Assembly: GCA_028641055.1 (NCBI GenBank)
Contig: CM054061.1
Span: 35,157,860-35,221,859, forward strand
Source: Alopecurus myosuroides
Lineage: Eukaryota; Streptophyta; Magnoliopsida; Poales; Poaceae
Direction: 5' to 3'
Length of the DNA stretch: 64,000 bases
Positions 48,401 through 60,240 of the stretch are shown in pieces. The notes below the pieces were generated by a model that was not told where the DNA came from, did not search any database, and was given only the letters and a program-made list of their open reading frames with translations. Both the position numbers and the translations under genes were made by a program. Position 1 is the stretch's first letter, and the number at the start of each line of letters is the position of its first letter.

Positions 48401-49375
48401 CGAAGGAATCATTCTTTGTTTGTATGTTGATGACATACTAATCATTGGAACTAACCTCAAAGTGATTGAAGAGGTCAAGAGTTTCCTATCTCACTGTTTT
48501 GAGATGAAAGATCTAGGAGTTGCTGATGTTATCCTTAACATGAAGTTACTGAGAGATGACAATGGTGGGATAACACTGCTTCAATCTCACTATGTGGAGA
48601 AGATCTTGAGTCGTTTTGGGTATAGCGATTGCAAGCCTTCACCAACTCCATATGATCCTAGTGTGGTACTTCGTAAAAACAGAAGAATTGCAAAGGATCA
48701 ACTTAGATACTCTCAGATTATTGCCTCGCTTATGTATTAACTAGCGCTACGAGGCCTGACATCGCGTATGCTATGAGCAAACTTAGATTTGTTTCAAATC
48801 CGGGCGATGATCATTGGCGTGCTCTTGAGAGAATCATGCGCTATTTGAAAGGCACTACGAGCTATGGGATTCACTATTCTGGGTACCCAAGGGTACTTGA
48901 GGGTTATAGTGATTCAGATTGGATATCTGACGCTGATGAGATAAAGGCCACGAGTGGATATGTATTTACACTTGGTGGTGGCGCTGTTTCTTGGAAGTAT
49001 TGCAAGCAGACCATCTTAACGAGGTCAACTATGGAAGCAGAACTCATAGCATTGGACACAGCCACTGTTGAAGCAGAGTGGCTGAGACATCTCTTGATGG
49101 ACTTACCTGTGGTTGAAAAACCTATACCCGCTATCCCGATGAACTGTGATAATCAAACTGTGATCATCAAAGTAAACAGTTCTAAGGACAATATGAAATC
49201 ATCAAGGCATGTGAAGAGGAGACTAAAATCTGTCAGAAAAATGAGAAACTCCGGAGTTATTGCATTGGATTATATCCATACATCTAAAAACTTGGCAGAC
49301 CCCTTCACAAAGGGTCTATCGCGCAACGTGATAGATAATGCATCGAAGGAGATGGGAATGAGACCCACAATATAA
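45109..49375 (+). pseudogene. gag-pol: Copia element 3 Gag-Pol with LTR-borne first exon; one stop, three frame breaks
   Basis: Exon 1 (45109-45158) lies in the LTR. An intron of 290 bp (GTATGT at 45159, TTATTATAG ending 45448) joins it in phase to QFTPTGFAASMRPHVFEGAN, the start of copia Gag. Gag has a CHVCDDPEHWAPNC knuckle. Protease (WWIDTGANVHVC), GAG-pre-integrase (LWHSRLCHIS), integrase (IHSDLCEM, RYDRRGEYF, NGVAERKNRTL), reverse transcriptase (YVDDILIIG, about 48424) and RNase H (DSDWISDADE, NCDNQTVI) follow. Damage: TAG at 45777-45779, a frame change with lost codons near 45940, a frameshift near 47105 and a one-base loss near 48738. The integrase catalytic residues remain. Confidence 0.88.
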
Positions 49376-49930
49376 GTTGTTCACTATGGCAACCCACTCT
49401 ATGTGATCGGAGATCCTGTGAATTAGAATCGGGAGACAAGCTGTTGATCTACTGAGAGGAGAGTATCCCTACTTTTTATACCACTCCATGAAGATGCATT
49501 ACTCTCCTACTCTACAAGGCAGGTTGATGTTTATCTTAATGTGTTCTAAGTGGCTTATTTACGCAGAGATGTTGTCGTGCAGAACATCTTTTGAAGAACA
49601 CACCTATGTGAGTCTGACTATCAAACGTCGCAGTCCATGAGAGTTGGGTGCTCTCTAATAAACTCATGAAAGGTCAAGGAGTATGACGCATAAGATCCAC
49701 CCGCGGGGAAGTCCTGCGGCAGCCTAGTATTAATCAAGGCTTTATGTGAAACTAGATTCGCAGAAAACTTGCAGTTCAAGGCGCAGTCCACTGTTCAAGT
49801 TGCTTACTAGTGTAGCATAGAGTTCTACGTGGAAGTTCAACTTCACAGTCTCCACTGAAGCATCAGTATATAAAACAAAGTTTTGAAACCAAAGGCAAAT
49901 TTTGTGTGCCTCTGGGATCTGGTGGGGGAT
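49376..49930 (+). other. 3' untranslated internal region of copia element 3
   Basis: About 550 bp between the end of RNase H and the 3' LTR, with no frame of note. It ends in the purine tract TGGTGGGGGAT that primes plus-strand synthesis. Confidence 0.75.
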
Positions 49931-50957
49931 TGTTGGAATTTTGGCCCAAATGGACCAGCCCATTTAATATTCCAGAAATTCCTAATAAATCCTAGAGGCC
50001 CACTTGGCCCATTCGTGTATGGCAAGAGGTGGGACAAATGTTTAGTCCCACATTGCTAGTTGAGTGGAAGATTTACTTGTTTATAAGGGAGGTCTTTCCA
50101 CTTGTTGTATGAGCATGAGAAAGAGATGACTACACGCGCGCTCCTCCTCCGCCGCCCGCCTCGCCACGCCTCGCCCGTCACGACGCGCGCGCGCCGCGGG
50201 TTGCGGGATTGCCTAGAGCCAAGAGCCTCTCTCTCTCTCTTTATTTTGCCACACGCACGAATTTATGATTAGGCGCAAGAATCTGAAACGCATTACGGAG
50301 CCTGCTGAGCTTTGGCTGCTGCCTGTTTGCCTTCCCGACTCTTCGTTTCATCTTCTCGCGTGGCCTGTTCGGCTCCTGCTCTGTGCCTATAAAACCGAGG
50401 TCGCTCCTCTCCATAGATATGCACAACAGATACACTGCCTTCTCGTGTCCAAGCCTTGCGCCGCCGGTCGGGACAATAGGCCTTCCAAACTGCGCTACTT
50501 CGAGTCCTGTACGGGAGAAGGGCGATAAGGTTTTTGGGGAGCGCTCTGCGCGACTACTGCCTTCTTCATCACGAACGACAACGACATCTTCCCGAACGAC
50601 AACTTCTTCCCGGAAGTCGACGATCTCTTCGACGATATGGCCGACAACGTCAACAATGGTCCCGCAGCTGCACCAGCTCCTGTCCAGTATGTGCTCATGC
50701 CTTCTCTGTTCATTCTCATGTTTCAGATCCTACTAGACTTCCTACTTCTAGCATTTGGAGCAGATTTATTTTCCTCAGTTTCTAGACTCTACATGCCTTT
50801 TGCCTACTCTCTAGAAATCTAGATGATTAAACTATGCATGCCTTTTGTCTACTCTCTGAAAATTCAAATGACTAGTTTGACTATTGCAATTGTAGTTTTG
50901 TTTTACCTACTGTTTATATTGATTAAACTAAGTGGTAAATTGCTCATATTTCCAACA
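49931..50957 (+). repeat. 3' LTR of copia element 3
   Basis: It matches the 5' LTR with indels: a 40-base block missing at about 50465 relative to the 5' copy, and additions near 50160 and 50340. It also carries the ATG exon at 50637 and the same CCAGTATGTGC donor. Confidence 0.95.
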
Positions 50958-51124
50958 CTATGAAGCCTAACCCTAGATTGGAAAAAAGGGCCACTGACAA
51001 TACTTCACCGGTTATGCATCCTCGACGTCGTTGCATCGTTCTCACTCGTCGGAGTCGTAGGAGATCCAGATTAGTCGAGTCGGCGAACGGCAGCGAGGTC
51101 CCATTTCCGACACGGTGTGGGCCT

Positions 51125-51186
51125 TTAGTCCATATTGGATAGTCCCGGCTGGAAAACCGGGACTAAAGGCCCGTTTTCCAGTAGTG
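51125..51186 (+). mobile_element. Solitary CACTA right end
   Basis: CCTTTAGTCCATATTGG, ACCGGGACTAAAGGCCCG and then TTTTCCAGTAGTG form a typical CACTA right terminus. No matching left end (CACTACTGGAAAA) is found in the window, so the element is truncated. Confidence 0.7.
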
Positions 51187-51496
51187 ACATAGGAGATGCA
51201 TTTATGTGTCCTGGCAATGGAGGGACCAATTGTAGCGTGCCAGATACACATATGATCATAGGATACATAACCACTAGTCCCTAACAGAACCAAACATAGA
51301 GTGGATGATGCTTCCAATAATGATGCAAAATAAACAACAATATTTGGTTAAACCTGATCCCGTAGTCTTAGGAGGGCACGGACCGGCCGGAGCACGAGAT
51401 GGAGCCGGCGATGGGAGCGAGAGGAGGTGTTGGTGACGTCTGAAACATGGCGAGGTTATTGGGAAATGGTGTTAGAACACAAGAAGGCGAGGTTCA

Positions 51497-54400
51497 CACT
51501 ACAGGAATCTCCCGATATGCCGACGGCCAGCAGCCGTCGGCACAGGCTAAAACCCCATCGGCACAGGCTGTGCCGACGGCCACCGTCGGCATATGCCCGC
51601 GTCGGCGTAGGTCAAATGACCGTCGGCACACTAAAAGCCGTGGGCGTAGGGGTATGCCTTTGCCGTCGGCACAATATTTCTAAAATAATAAAAAAAATTC
51701 AAAAAAAAATCGACATATTTAATCTCTAATCTCTAATCACACAATTAATCTAGTCAACATACTTAACTTAGTCAAACTTCCTGTTCGGTCACCCATCCTG
51801 AAATTCCTCCAGCCCAAGCTAGATTCTTACTAGATTCATATGAGATGTTAGAACTTACTGATATTACTATCATATCAATCATGTTAACCTGTGAGGAATA
51901 ATGTTAAACTTTTCTATTGTTTAAACTTAAAACAATATTTGAACACATAACAATGACTATATAATTATCTTTATTGACTAAATAACAATATAATGTTAGA
52001 AATTACTTCATTTTTTGAATAAATTATTTAATATACAATAATTTATATCTTTAAATCCGTAAATCGAAATTTGACAAATAAAATGTCTAAATCGATTAGA
52101 AAAATTAGAGAAATTCAAGTATGACATCCATATCATAAAAACATCAATAGTTTTAAAAAATTTAAACTCTTTTGATGAATAGCCATGGTGGCCATTTCGA
52201 GAGTTTCTACCGTTTCAGCTGGAAACAGGCCAAATGACGGGTGTAATGGCCAAATCCATCGCATAGTTTGTTTAAATGTTCCCATACTCCACACAAATAT
52301 GCATATTGGAAGCACGGAGAATGTTCCCGAAGAAAGTTTTCCTTTTCATTGAATAAAAAAACCATTTTCCATTTTCCGAGTGTAAAAAATGGCTCTTTTG
52401 TGAAGCATCAACCACAAATATGTTGCAAAACCTGGGAGCTGCATTTTTTGAAAATACTAGACCATGTTATATGCACAAAGAACCAATTATTTTCCTCTGA
52501 AAAGGTTTTCATCCACCTCTTTTGAAAAACACATGTTTCTGCCAATTCAGCTGGAAACGTGTCAAATTTGAACTACAGGTGCCTCGTAGTTTGCTCATGA
52601 TTTTTGGAAAAAAATCATTTTGAGGTACACAACTACCTATTTAATCAGAGATACACCAAGAGTATCTCAATATTCAAGCCCTAGCTACGAACAGTCATGC
52701 CCGCCGTCTTGACTTTTTCGTGAAATCGACTTAGAAAATGCCAGAAAATTTTAAAAACCCCAAAATGATGCAAGACCTTAGCGTGCTGTCATTATATATG
52801 TCCTAGTATCCACCAAAAATAATAAACTTGGAATACGACAGTTGTGTTGAAAATATGTTCATATAAATGAGCTATCTCCTACGAACATTCTAGGGTTTCG
52901 GGGCAAATGACGGGTGTAATGGCCAAATCCATGGCATAGTTTGTTTAAATATGCCCATATTCCACACAAACATGCACATTGGAAGCACGGACAATGTTGC
53001 CGAAGAAAGTTTTCCTTTTGATTGAATAAAAAAACCATTTTCCATTCTCCGAGTGTGAAAAATAGCTTTTTTTTGTGAAGCATCAACCAGAAATATGTTG
53101 CAAAACCTGGGAGCTGCATTTTTTGAAAATACTAGACCATGTTATATGCACAAATAACCAATTATTTTCCTATGAAAAGGTTTTCATCCACCTCTTTTGA
53201 AAAACACAAGTTTATGCCGATTCAGCTCGAAACGGGTCAAATTTGAACTACATGTGCCTCCTAGTTTGCTCATGATTTTTGGAAAAAAGCATTTTTAGGT
53301 ACACAACTACCTATTTCATCAGAGATACACCAAGAGTTTCTCAATATTCAAGCCCTAGCTACAAACAATCATGCCCACCGTCTTGACTTTTTCATGAAAC
53401 CGACTTAGAAAATTCCAGAAAATTTTTAAAAACCCCAAAATGATGCAAGACCTTTGCGTGGTGTCATTATATATGTCTTAGTATCCACCAAAAATAATGA
53501 ACTTGGAATACGACAGTTGGGTTGAAAATATGTTCACATAAATGAGCTATCTCCTACGAACATTCTAGGGTTTCGGGCCAAATGACGGGTGTAATGGCCA
53601 AATCCATGGCATAGTTTGTTTAAATATGCCCATATTCCACAAAAACATGCATATTGGAAGCACAGACAATGTTCTCGAAGAAAGTTTTCCTTTTCACCGA
53701 ATAAACAAATCATTTTCCATTCTCCGAGTGTGAAAATGGCTTTTTTTGTGAAGCATCAAGCACAAATATGTTGCAAAACCTGGGGGCTGCATTTTTTGAA
53801 AATACTAGACCATGTTATATGCACAAATAACCAATTATTTTCCTCTGAAAAGGTTTTCATCCACCTCTTTTGAAAAACACAAGTTTCTGCCGATTCAGCT
53901 CGAAACGGGTCAAATTTGAACTACAGGTGCCTCCTAGTTTGCTCATGATTTTTTGGAAAAAAACATTTTTAGGTACACAACTACCTATTTCATCAGAGAT
54001 ACACCAAGAGTTTCTCAATATTCAAGCCCTAGCTACGAACGGTCATGCCCGCCGTCTTGACTTTTTCATGAAACCGACTTAGAAAATTCCAGAAAAATTT
54101 AAAAACCCCAAAATGATGCAATACCTTCGCGTGGTGTAATTATATATGTCCTAGTATCCACCAAAAATAATAAACTTGGAATACGACAGTTGTGTTGAAA
54201 ATATGTTCACATAAATGAGCTATCTCATATGAGCATTATAGGGTTTCGGGCCAAATGACGGGTGTAATGGCCAAATCCATGGCATAGTTTGTTTCAATAT
54301 GCCCATATTCCACACAAACATGCATATTGGAAGCACCGACAATGTTCCCGAAGAAAGTTTCCTTTTCATTGAATAAAAAAACCATTTCCATTTTCCGAGT

Positions 54401-55029
54401 GTGAAAATTGGCTTTTTTTGTGAAGCATCAACCATAAATATGTTGCAAAACCTGGGAGCTGCATTTTTTGAAAATACTAGACCATGTTATATGCACAAAT
54501 AACCAATTATTTTCCTCTTAAAAGGTTTTCATCCACCTCTTTTGAAAAACACAAGTTTCTGCCGATTCAGGTGGAAACGGGTCAAATTTGAACTACAGGT
54601 GCCTCCTAGTTTGCTCATGATTTTTGGAAAAAATCATTTTTAGGTACACAACTACCTATTTCTCATGATTTTTAGGTCCACCTAGATTTTGGTTGGATTC
54701 AGACGCCCCACAACCCTCTCAGACGAAACTGTTAACCCATTATTGTTAGTTGCGTTCTTTCTCATGATTTTTTTCTAATTATTTAGCTTTACCAATATGC
54801 ATGATAATTTAGATATGTTTCTCCTTTTCGAAACGAGCTAAAGAATGTCAAAATCCGAGTTGGAATGCAAAAGTTATAATCAAAATAGTGATTAAGTCAA
54901 AAAAAAATTTGAGGTTGGCTATGCCGACGGCTTCGCCGTCGGTATATCTTAATTTTTTTTCGCAATTCGGAATTCCCTCTTAGGCATAGCTCAATTTGGC
55001 CGTCGGCACCTAGCGCCATTCCTGTAGTG
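51497..55029. mobile_element. CACTA element with TCA duplications, non-autonomous
   Basis: It begins CACTACAGGAATC and ends ATTCCTGTAGTG, a 12-bp perfect inverted repeat, with the 3-bp duplication TCA at 51494-51496 and 55030-55032. Subterminal TGCCGACGGC/GCCGTCGGC motifs occur repeatedly at 51517-51670 and 54920-55010. The 3.5-kb interior has no transposase; about 2.4 kb of it is tandem repeat. It depends on enzymes made elsewhere. Confidence 0.95.
52228..54670 (+). repeat. 674-bp tandem repeat, about 3.6 copies, inside CACTA
   Basis: The motif CAAATGACGGGTGTAATGGC recurs at 52231, 52904, 53579 and 54252, spaced 673-675 bp, with high similarity along the whole unit. Frames of 70-86 codons repeat with the units but lack coding character. 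Confidence 0.95.
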
Positions 55030-55032
55030 TCA

Positions 55033-55553
55033 TGGCAATCGACATGCACCCACCGTAGTGTTGAAAGGCGATCGGGCGTTAGGTAACCGGTAGGAGCATG
55101 CGCCGGAGTGTACTAGCTGGAGTATGGAGCCGTGGGAGAGAGGTATCTTGGAGACGGAGGCGGGGACGAGCATCCAGACCATCCACGAAGACGGGGACGA
55201 AGGGATTTGGTTGCAGGGCCATGTTGATATGATTCCAATGAATGGGGTATTTTTTTTGTAAAATTTATTACCATAGAAACAGATTCAAAGCCTCCCCATC
55301 CTTTTGGGGGCGGAGGGAGTAGTATAGATGCGTTTGCATTATCAGGTACGTGAGGTACTCACAGGGCAAAAAAAAAGTGCGTACTATCGCAGCGAGATTT
55401 ATAGTATCGGCAGGATTAATTCGCGTGATTTATACAGCCATACATGCATCAGATCGAGTGAGATATTATAATCCGAGCTATCATTGAAAAAACAAACATT
55501 TATCCGTTCATGTCGTAAGCATAGCATATTTTTGATCGTTACGCGAAGCCGCT
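55033..55553. other. No supported gene
   Basis: Mixed DNA with a MITE-like right-end remnant (GGCGGAGGGAGTAGTA) at 55309-55324. No gene is visible. Confidence 0.5.
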
Positions 55554-55860
55554 GCTGACTTTATCCCACCGTAGTTCACCGCTACAGCTAGACTGCTCAC
55601 AGTGGGAGTAACTTCACAGGGACAATTATTACTCAAGATGAGAATTAACTGGCTACCCATCTACCGTGCCACCGTGAGATCGATGCAGTTTTCATATATG
55701 GACGGCGCCGAAGAGCTAATTTGGGTAAGCATGGGGACACGCGTAGCCGCTGCTCTGACTAGGACTCCCACCGGCCGTAGTTCACCATTACAGCTCAACA
55801 CGGATAATTATTAGATGCACTTTCCGTATATGGATGACGAAGAGAGCTAATTTCGGTACG
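55554..55860. repeat. Copy 2 of the duplicated block (partner at 43013-43288)
   Basis: It is the same sequence as 43013-43288 in the same orientation, about 12.5 kb away, with about 32 extra bases after GGGAGTAACTTCAC. Confidence 0.92.
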
Positions 55861-56058
55861 GATCTGCCAATTGATGGCGATCTGTACTGGTCTAGTCTGG
55901 TATTTCGGTATGCATGATGAGCTGGGCAGGACGTCGTAGATGCGCTCCAGCAGAGACACCGACACGGCCAAGAGATAGTGTATGTCGTACTACTGGATGC
56001 CTGCCCAAAGACTAGCTAGCTTGGCCTTCGGTGCATCATGACTCGATCGGGCCGCACT

Positions 56059-56811
56059 CAGGCCCGTTCCAACTAAAATTTGGACCCGGAGCGAGTTATT
56101 TAGAAATACAATTGTACTAAAAATTTATACTTTGTTAGTTTTTCTTATAATATTGTAATTGTTTAACAAACATATGTTTTATACAACTTGATTTGCAGTA
56201 CTAATAATATAATAATATTTTTTCAATATTTTTATTGTTACATGGTTGTAAGTCTACCAAATATATTTGAGGTGCACTTTTTTTTATTTGTGAAGTGTTT
56301 TCTTAACAATACATCTTAAATGTGAAAAAATAAGGGAAAACACATGACACATTATCATTTTTACAATCGATGAATTATATATGTATTTTTTTTTGAATGT
56401 TCTTATCTACTTTGAATATTATTATATATATGGGTACAAAGTAAAAAATCATACACCCTAACAAATATCTTCATATAGGTTCATAGTGTATGGTTATGTA
56501 AACAAATATATAGAAACTTCTCGAGTATAGATTGAAAAATTGGTGCAATCATTTTTTGTGTGTTTTACAAGTTAAAGTGGATTAGATAATAAGTTTATAA
56601 GATGTGGATGATCCATATTTTTTTTACTAAAATAGCATTTTTTTATTGTAATCATCGATAAACATTAAATGTTATGACTTCTACTAATTTTGCACACACA
56701 GAATTCAGTTATCATATACGCTCACCACAATATGCTCTATGTACATGGTCTAAAGAATTTCTTCTCTTAGTCTCTCAAATAAGAATTTACACACCAAATT
56801 AAACTTGTGAA

Positions 56812-56872
<61 letters not shown>

Positions 56873-57137
56873 CTTAGCATAGTATGTGTACGTCATTCAT
56901 ATGAAAACTAGCTAACAAATAAAACATGTCATCGATGGATGTACATTATAATTTCCGTCTTTTGCATTTGTTTATATATACTAAGTTTTAATTTCTAATG
57001 TTTATAAATACTCAATAACAAATACATGATTGATAGATGATAGTATAATAGTTACAATATACTTTAGTATTAGAGATACTCCCCCTCTTTGGGCCCAGGG
57101 CGGTCGCCCCTTTGGCCCAGCCTATGGACCGGCCCTG
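56059..57137. mobile_element. hAT-like non-autonomous element with 8-bp duplications
   Basis: The left end CAGGCCCGTTCC and the right end GGACCGGCCCTG are inverted repeats matching at 10 of 12 positions. The 8-bp duplication GCCGCACT flanks both ends (56051-56058 and 57138-57145). The interior is AT-rich and non-coding. The ends resemble Tip100-type hAT elements. Confidence 0.88.
56811..56869 (+). repeat. (TA)n microsatellite
   Basis: A TA dinucleotide run of about 58 bp, broken once by TATG, lies inside the hAT-like element. Confidence 0.95.
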
Positions 57138-57145
57138 GCCGCACT

Positions 57146-57465
57146 GAAATATGTGGCAAGGAGTTTGGGCTTGCTTATCAGGGAAGGGCCTAGCTAGATG
57201 ACGACAGAGGCGTGAATCACTGATGTAATATCCCTAATAACTTGTAACTTAATTACAGGCGCACCAGCCCTTATTAGGATGAAGCGCGTTTTTATGGAGT
57301 GCAAGACGAGGTCGAACCGGTGGGATTTTATGCCTGGTCGTATACCTCACAGTGTTAGAGGTCTGCTAGCGGACAGTGCGTTGGCTGCTTGGGCTCCTTG
57401 TGATGTTCCGATGAGCGTTTGAGACCCGCGTTAAAGTGTGGCTTCGCCAGCTCATGAGCTTCCTC
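57146..57465. other. No supported gene
   Basis: Short unique-looking stretch between two transposons; no domain recognised. Confidence 0.4.
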
Positions 57466-57468
57466 TTA

Positions 57469-59007
57469 GAGCATCTCCGCTCGCGCCCTAGTAGGAATTA
57501 GGATCGGCGCCCAGAGCCACTCTTTGGGGGCTCTTCGGGACGGCGCCGCCCCGTCCCCCCTTGTCGCCCCAACCAAAACCCGGGTTGCGGATCCTCCCTG
57601 TCAGCGAAGGAGAGGTTCGTTGCCTCGGAAGCCGCGCGCATTGACGCCTCCGGTCACAGTCAAGACGGCATGCGGCGGCAGAGCAGTCCAATCGCCCACG
57701 CGGCGAAGTTATGGCGCTGCCACCTCCTCGTCTTGTCTGCCCCGGCTACATAAACCCGGTCCCGTCATCATCCTTGACGCCATTCTCCCCCGGCCTTTTC
57801 TCACCTTCTCTCGCCATGGTTAACCATCACCACAACGTCGGCGCTGCTGCAAATGGGTCCGTCCACCGAACCCTACACCTCTGGAAGGCGAGGCTGCCCA
57901 ACGAGGCGAACTTTCACTCGTCGCCGGGCATGAGCGCCAAGATGAACTGGCGTCTCAGTGCAGGTGGCGTTCCTTTGCCTCCGCCACCCACCGGGCCCGA
58001 GCGCGTCGCCGAGATCGAGAAGATCCGGGCAGGCAAGTTGCTGGAGGAGCGGCGCCAGTCTCAATGGCATCCTGCCAACGAGGCCTCCTGGATGGCGTTC
58101 TTAGAAGACCGCTTCGAGGCAGAACTCGACTACGTCCCCGACCACGGCCCCGTTTCTTACCGCAACAATGCCGCCGGCCGGCGCATCTGGTGGAGCAAAC
58201 CCGGGCGGACAATCGCCCCGGTCCTCGATCACATCGAGCGGCAGATGAGGCGGGGGAGGAACCGCCATACCACGGCCGCGCCTGCTCCCCCACCCGTTCC
58301 TCTCGCCGTCGTCAAGGAGGAGCCACAAGAAGCGCTGCCATGCCGGCTGACTCGGAGCCAGTTCATCGTCATCAGGGAAGGGTGCGCTCCTCCGCAGGCG
58401 CCGGACAAGGTCATCCTCCTCTTCGACAGCGACGACACTGACGATGCCTGCCCTCCCCCACCAGTGTACCTCGGCGACCCAGGGCAGGGTAGTAGCAGCG
58501 CCGCCCCAAAGGCGGAGTCGCCGAGCGACTCCGATGACGACGACAGCGGCGACAACACCAATATGTACAAGGCCCTGGGCATTTAGTAGCCATTTATTTT
58601 TAAATCCCGTCTATAAATATGTAAAAATCGCCTATATTCGGCAATCTTCAATGAAATCTAGTTATTTTCCCAATTTTCAAACAGTTTTTGTCAAATTTCG
58701 TCTACTTGGGCGACGGCGCCGGTGGGCTAGAGCGGAGGCTCTGCGGGGCAGAGGGAGCGGACGTGGCGGCGTGGGTCAGTTTTTTTGCGGTTTGTGTCGC
58801 TGGCAGGACGGGCCCGCGACGCGGAACGACTTGTCCAGCGCACCACGGGAGCCCCTGGAAGGCGGGGTTGGGCTTGCTTTGCCGGACGGGAACAATGGGG
58901 TGTCCGGACGGGAAGGCCCATTGGGGGCGCGAGTCGGCGCGCTTAGGGCCCGTCTGGACGGGAAGGCGCTTGGAGGTGGCCTTTGGAAGGCGCGACTGGA
59001 AATGCTC
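57469..59007. mobile_element. PIF/Harbinger-like element with TTA duplications and an open frame
   Basis: The left end GAGCATCTCCGCTCGCGCC and the right end, read inverted, GAGCATTTCCAGTCGCGCC match at 16 of 19 positions and are flanked by TTA on both sides (57466-57468, 59008-59010). The 3-bp TTA duplication and a GAGCATCTCC-type terminus fit PIF/Harbinger. It has no DDE transposase but carries a long uninterrupted frame. Confidence 0.85.
57816..58586 (+). CDS. Hypothetical protein carried by the Harbinger-like element
   Basis: The frame is open from 57711 (291 codons), but I prefer the ATG at 57816, whose context CGCCATGGT is strong, giving 256 residues. The product starts MVNHHHNVGAAANGSVHRTL. 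A charged, probably helical middle (ERVAEIEKIRAGKLLEERRQ, then WHPANEASWMAFLEDRF) and an aromatic IWWSKPGR follow. A Lys-Glu-Glu-Pro motif and an acidic C-terminus (LLFDSDDTDD, PSDSDDDDSGD) complete it. No known domain is recognised; it is not the Myb-like second protein of Harbinger elements as far as I can tell. GC content and the absence of stops over 870 bp favour a real or recent gene. TATA-like signals were not identified. Confidence 0.55.
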   Translation: MVNHHHNVGAAANGSVHRTLHLWKARLPNEANFHSSPGMSAKMNWRLSAGGVPLPPPPTGPERVAEIEKIRAGKLLEERRQSQWHPANEASWMAFLEDRFEAELDYVPDHGPVSYRNNAAGRRIWWSKPGRTIAPVLDHIERQMRRGRNRHTTAAPAPPPVPLAVVKEEPQEALPCRLTRSQFIVIREGCAPPQAPDKVILLFDSDDTDDACPPPPVYLGDPGQGSSSAAPKAESPSDSDDDDSGDNTNMYKALGI

Positions 59008-59010
59008 TTA

Positions 59011-60154
59011 ATCCCGTCCATCTATATCGTAGTCTTCTTGTTCGACCTGGAGCACTGGCGGTTACCACTCGTGGACAGTCACGACGATCGAGGGTTTGAC
59101 GACCGTGATCCGCGTGGCGTTGGTTTTAGGACACTTCTGGGTGTCCCCGGGATCAAAAAAAATTCAGCCACCGGGTCCCGTGCTGACACATGTCCCGCTT
59201 TTCACCCCAAATCCCTCTTTTGCTCCCGTAGCAAAAAGAAAAGACCGCTTTTGATTCTATGCAGGAAAAAAACCGTCTCGTCTCAGAAAATAAAAAGACA
59301 GGCCTCACTGGAGACTCGCCGTAGATCGGTAGCAAAAAAATGCTACATTCGCAAACGTCGATTTTTGCCGGAGATATGACCGGACCGGAGAATTCGCTGG
59401 AAAATCTTGGAGCAATAAATTTATACTACTATAGAAAAAAATTAGAATAACTATAGAATATTTTTAGTTGTATTGAGGAAAAAAGTTGACCTCGCCGGAG
59501 ATATTGCGGGAGTTCTCTTAGGAAAAAATTATACAAAAATAGCAAACAAAATAGTATATAGCAAAAAAGTCTTCTACAGCACTCCCGCCCCTGGAGCAAC
59601 ACCATCTTCTCCATGGGAGCACCCGTCTTCTCCGGTAACAACGGAGGATCGCCTTCAAAACACTGGTGGCCACAAATGGTAGCACCAGGAAGTCGTGCTT
59701 GCAACAGGGCGGCTCGCCCCTCGTTGCTCCTCCATGTTCCGAGCATCAGTAGACGCAGCCGTCGACGGTCCTGATGCCAAGGACCCCAATAAGAGGCCAG
59801 TACCTCCATGAGAAGCCCGAGGAACCTCCCCTGGGGAACGTCACAACACGGAGTAGAGGCGTCGAGCCCTTCCCGGGGAGTAGCGACAGTCTCAACTATA
59901 TCATGGCGGTGGGCTCCCCCCGCTAAAGTCCAGGGCGGTGAGCACCAAGCCACGTCTCGCGGCAGCTTCGGCCACGACCATGGTCGGCGCTCCGGGGACG
60001 CTCGGCTTCCTGGACTCTCCGGTGGAGGGCCTCTAGTAATTTATTGCCGGTTGTCGGGTAAGGATAGGGAGCACACTTGCGGCAGCGATGGCCATGGTTG
60101 GAGAGAGTGCTTGGTGACGGACGGCTGGAGGATGCAACGGCAGAGGAGAGGAAA
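59011..60154. other. No supported gene
   Basis: Moderately GC-rich DNA with frames on both strands at 59429-59953 and 59808-60224, none of which shows a recognisable domain or splice structure. Confidence 0.4.
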
Positions 60155-60240
60155 CACTACAAGAAATATGTTGATACATGACCATTTTATAGTGACCGTG
60201 GAAAAACTAGTCATAGATGTATGACCATTTGGAAACAATT
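60155..60240 (+). mobile_element. CACTA-type left terminus, unpaired
   Basis: CACTACAAGAAATATG follows AAA, and subterminal TGACCATTT motifs and their variants (GGTCATAAG) recur to about 60335. No TTTCTTGTAGTG right end is found before the window ends, so the element is truncated or extends past 64000. Confidence 0.6.

Larger units (their letters stand above)
44404..50957 (+). mobile_element. Ty1-copia LTR retrotransposon 3, complete with CTATG duplications
   Basis: LTRs 44404-45428 and 49931-50957 begin TGTTGGAATTTTGGCCC and end TTTCCAACA. The 5-bp duplication CTATG flanks both sides (44399-44403 and 50958-50962). A purine tract GGTGGGGGA abuts the 3' LTR. No tRNA-Met primer site follows the 5' LTR; the internal sequence starts ATCCAAAAACC. 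The LTRs have many indels between them, so this copy is clearly older than copia element 2. Confidence 0.96.

Noticed and set aside
44404..51186. Copia element 3 inserted inside the CACTA element whose right end is at 51186
   Set aside because: No matching CACTA left end or subterminal repeats are found before 44404, so nesting cannot be supported.
52268..54435. Repeated frames of 70-86 codons in the 674-bp units, possible small protein family
   Set aside because: The frames are on both strands, lengths vary through point changes and there is no start context or domain.
59429..60224. Overlapping frames on both strands
   Set aside because: No domain; the codon pattern looks like chance in GC-rich DNA.
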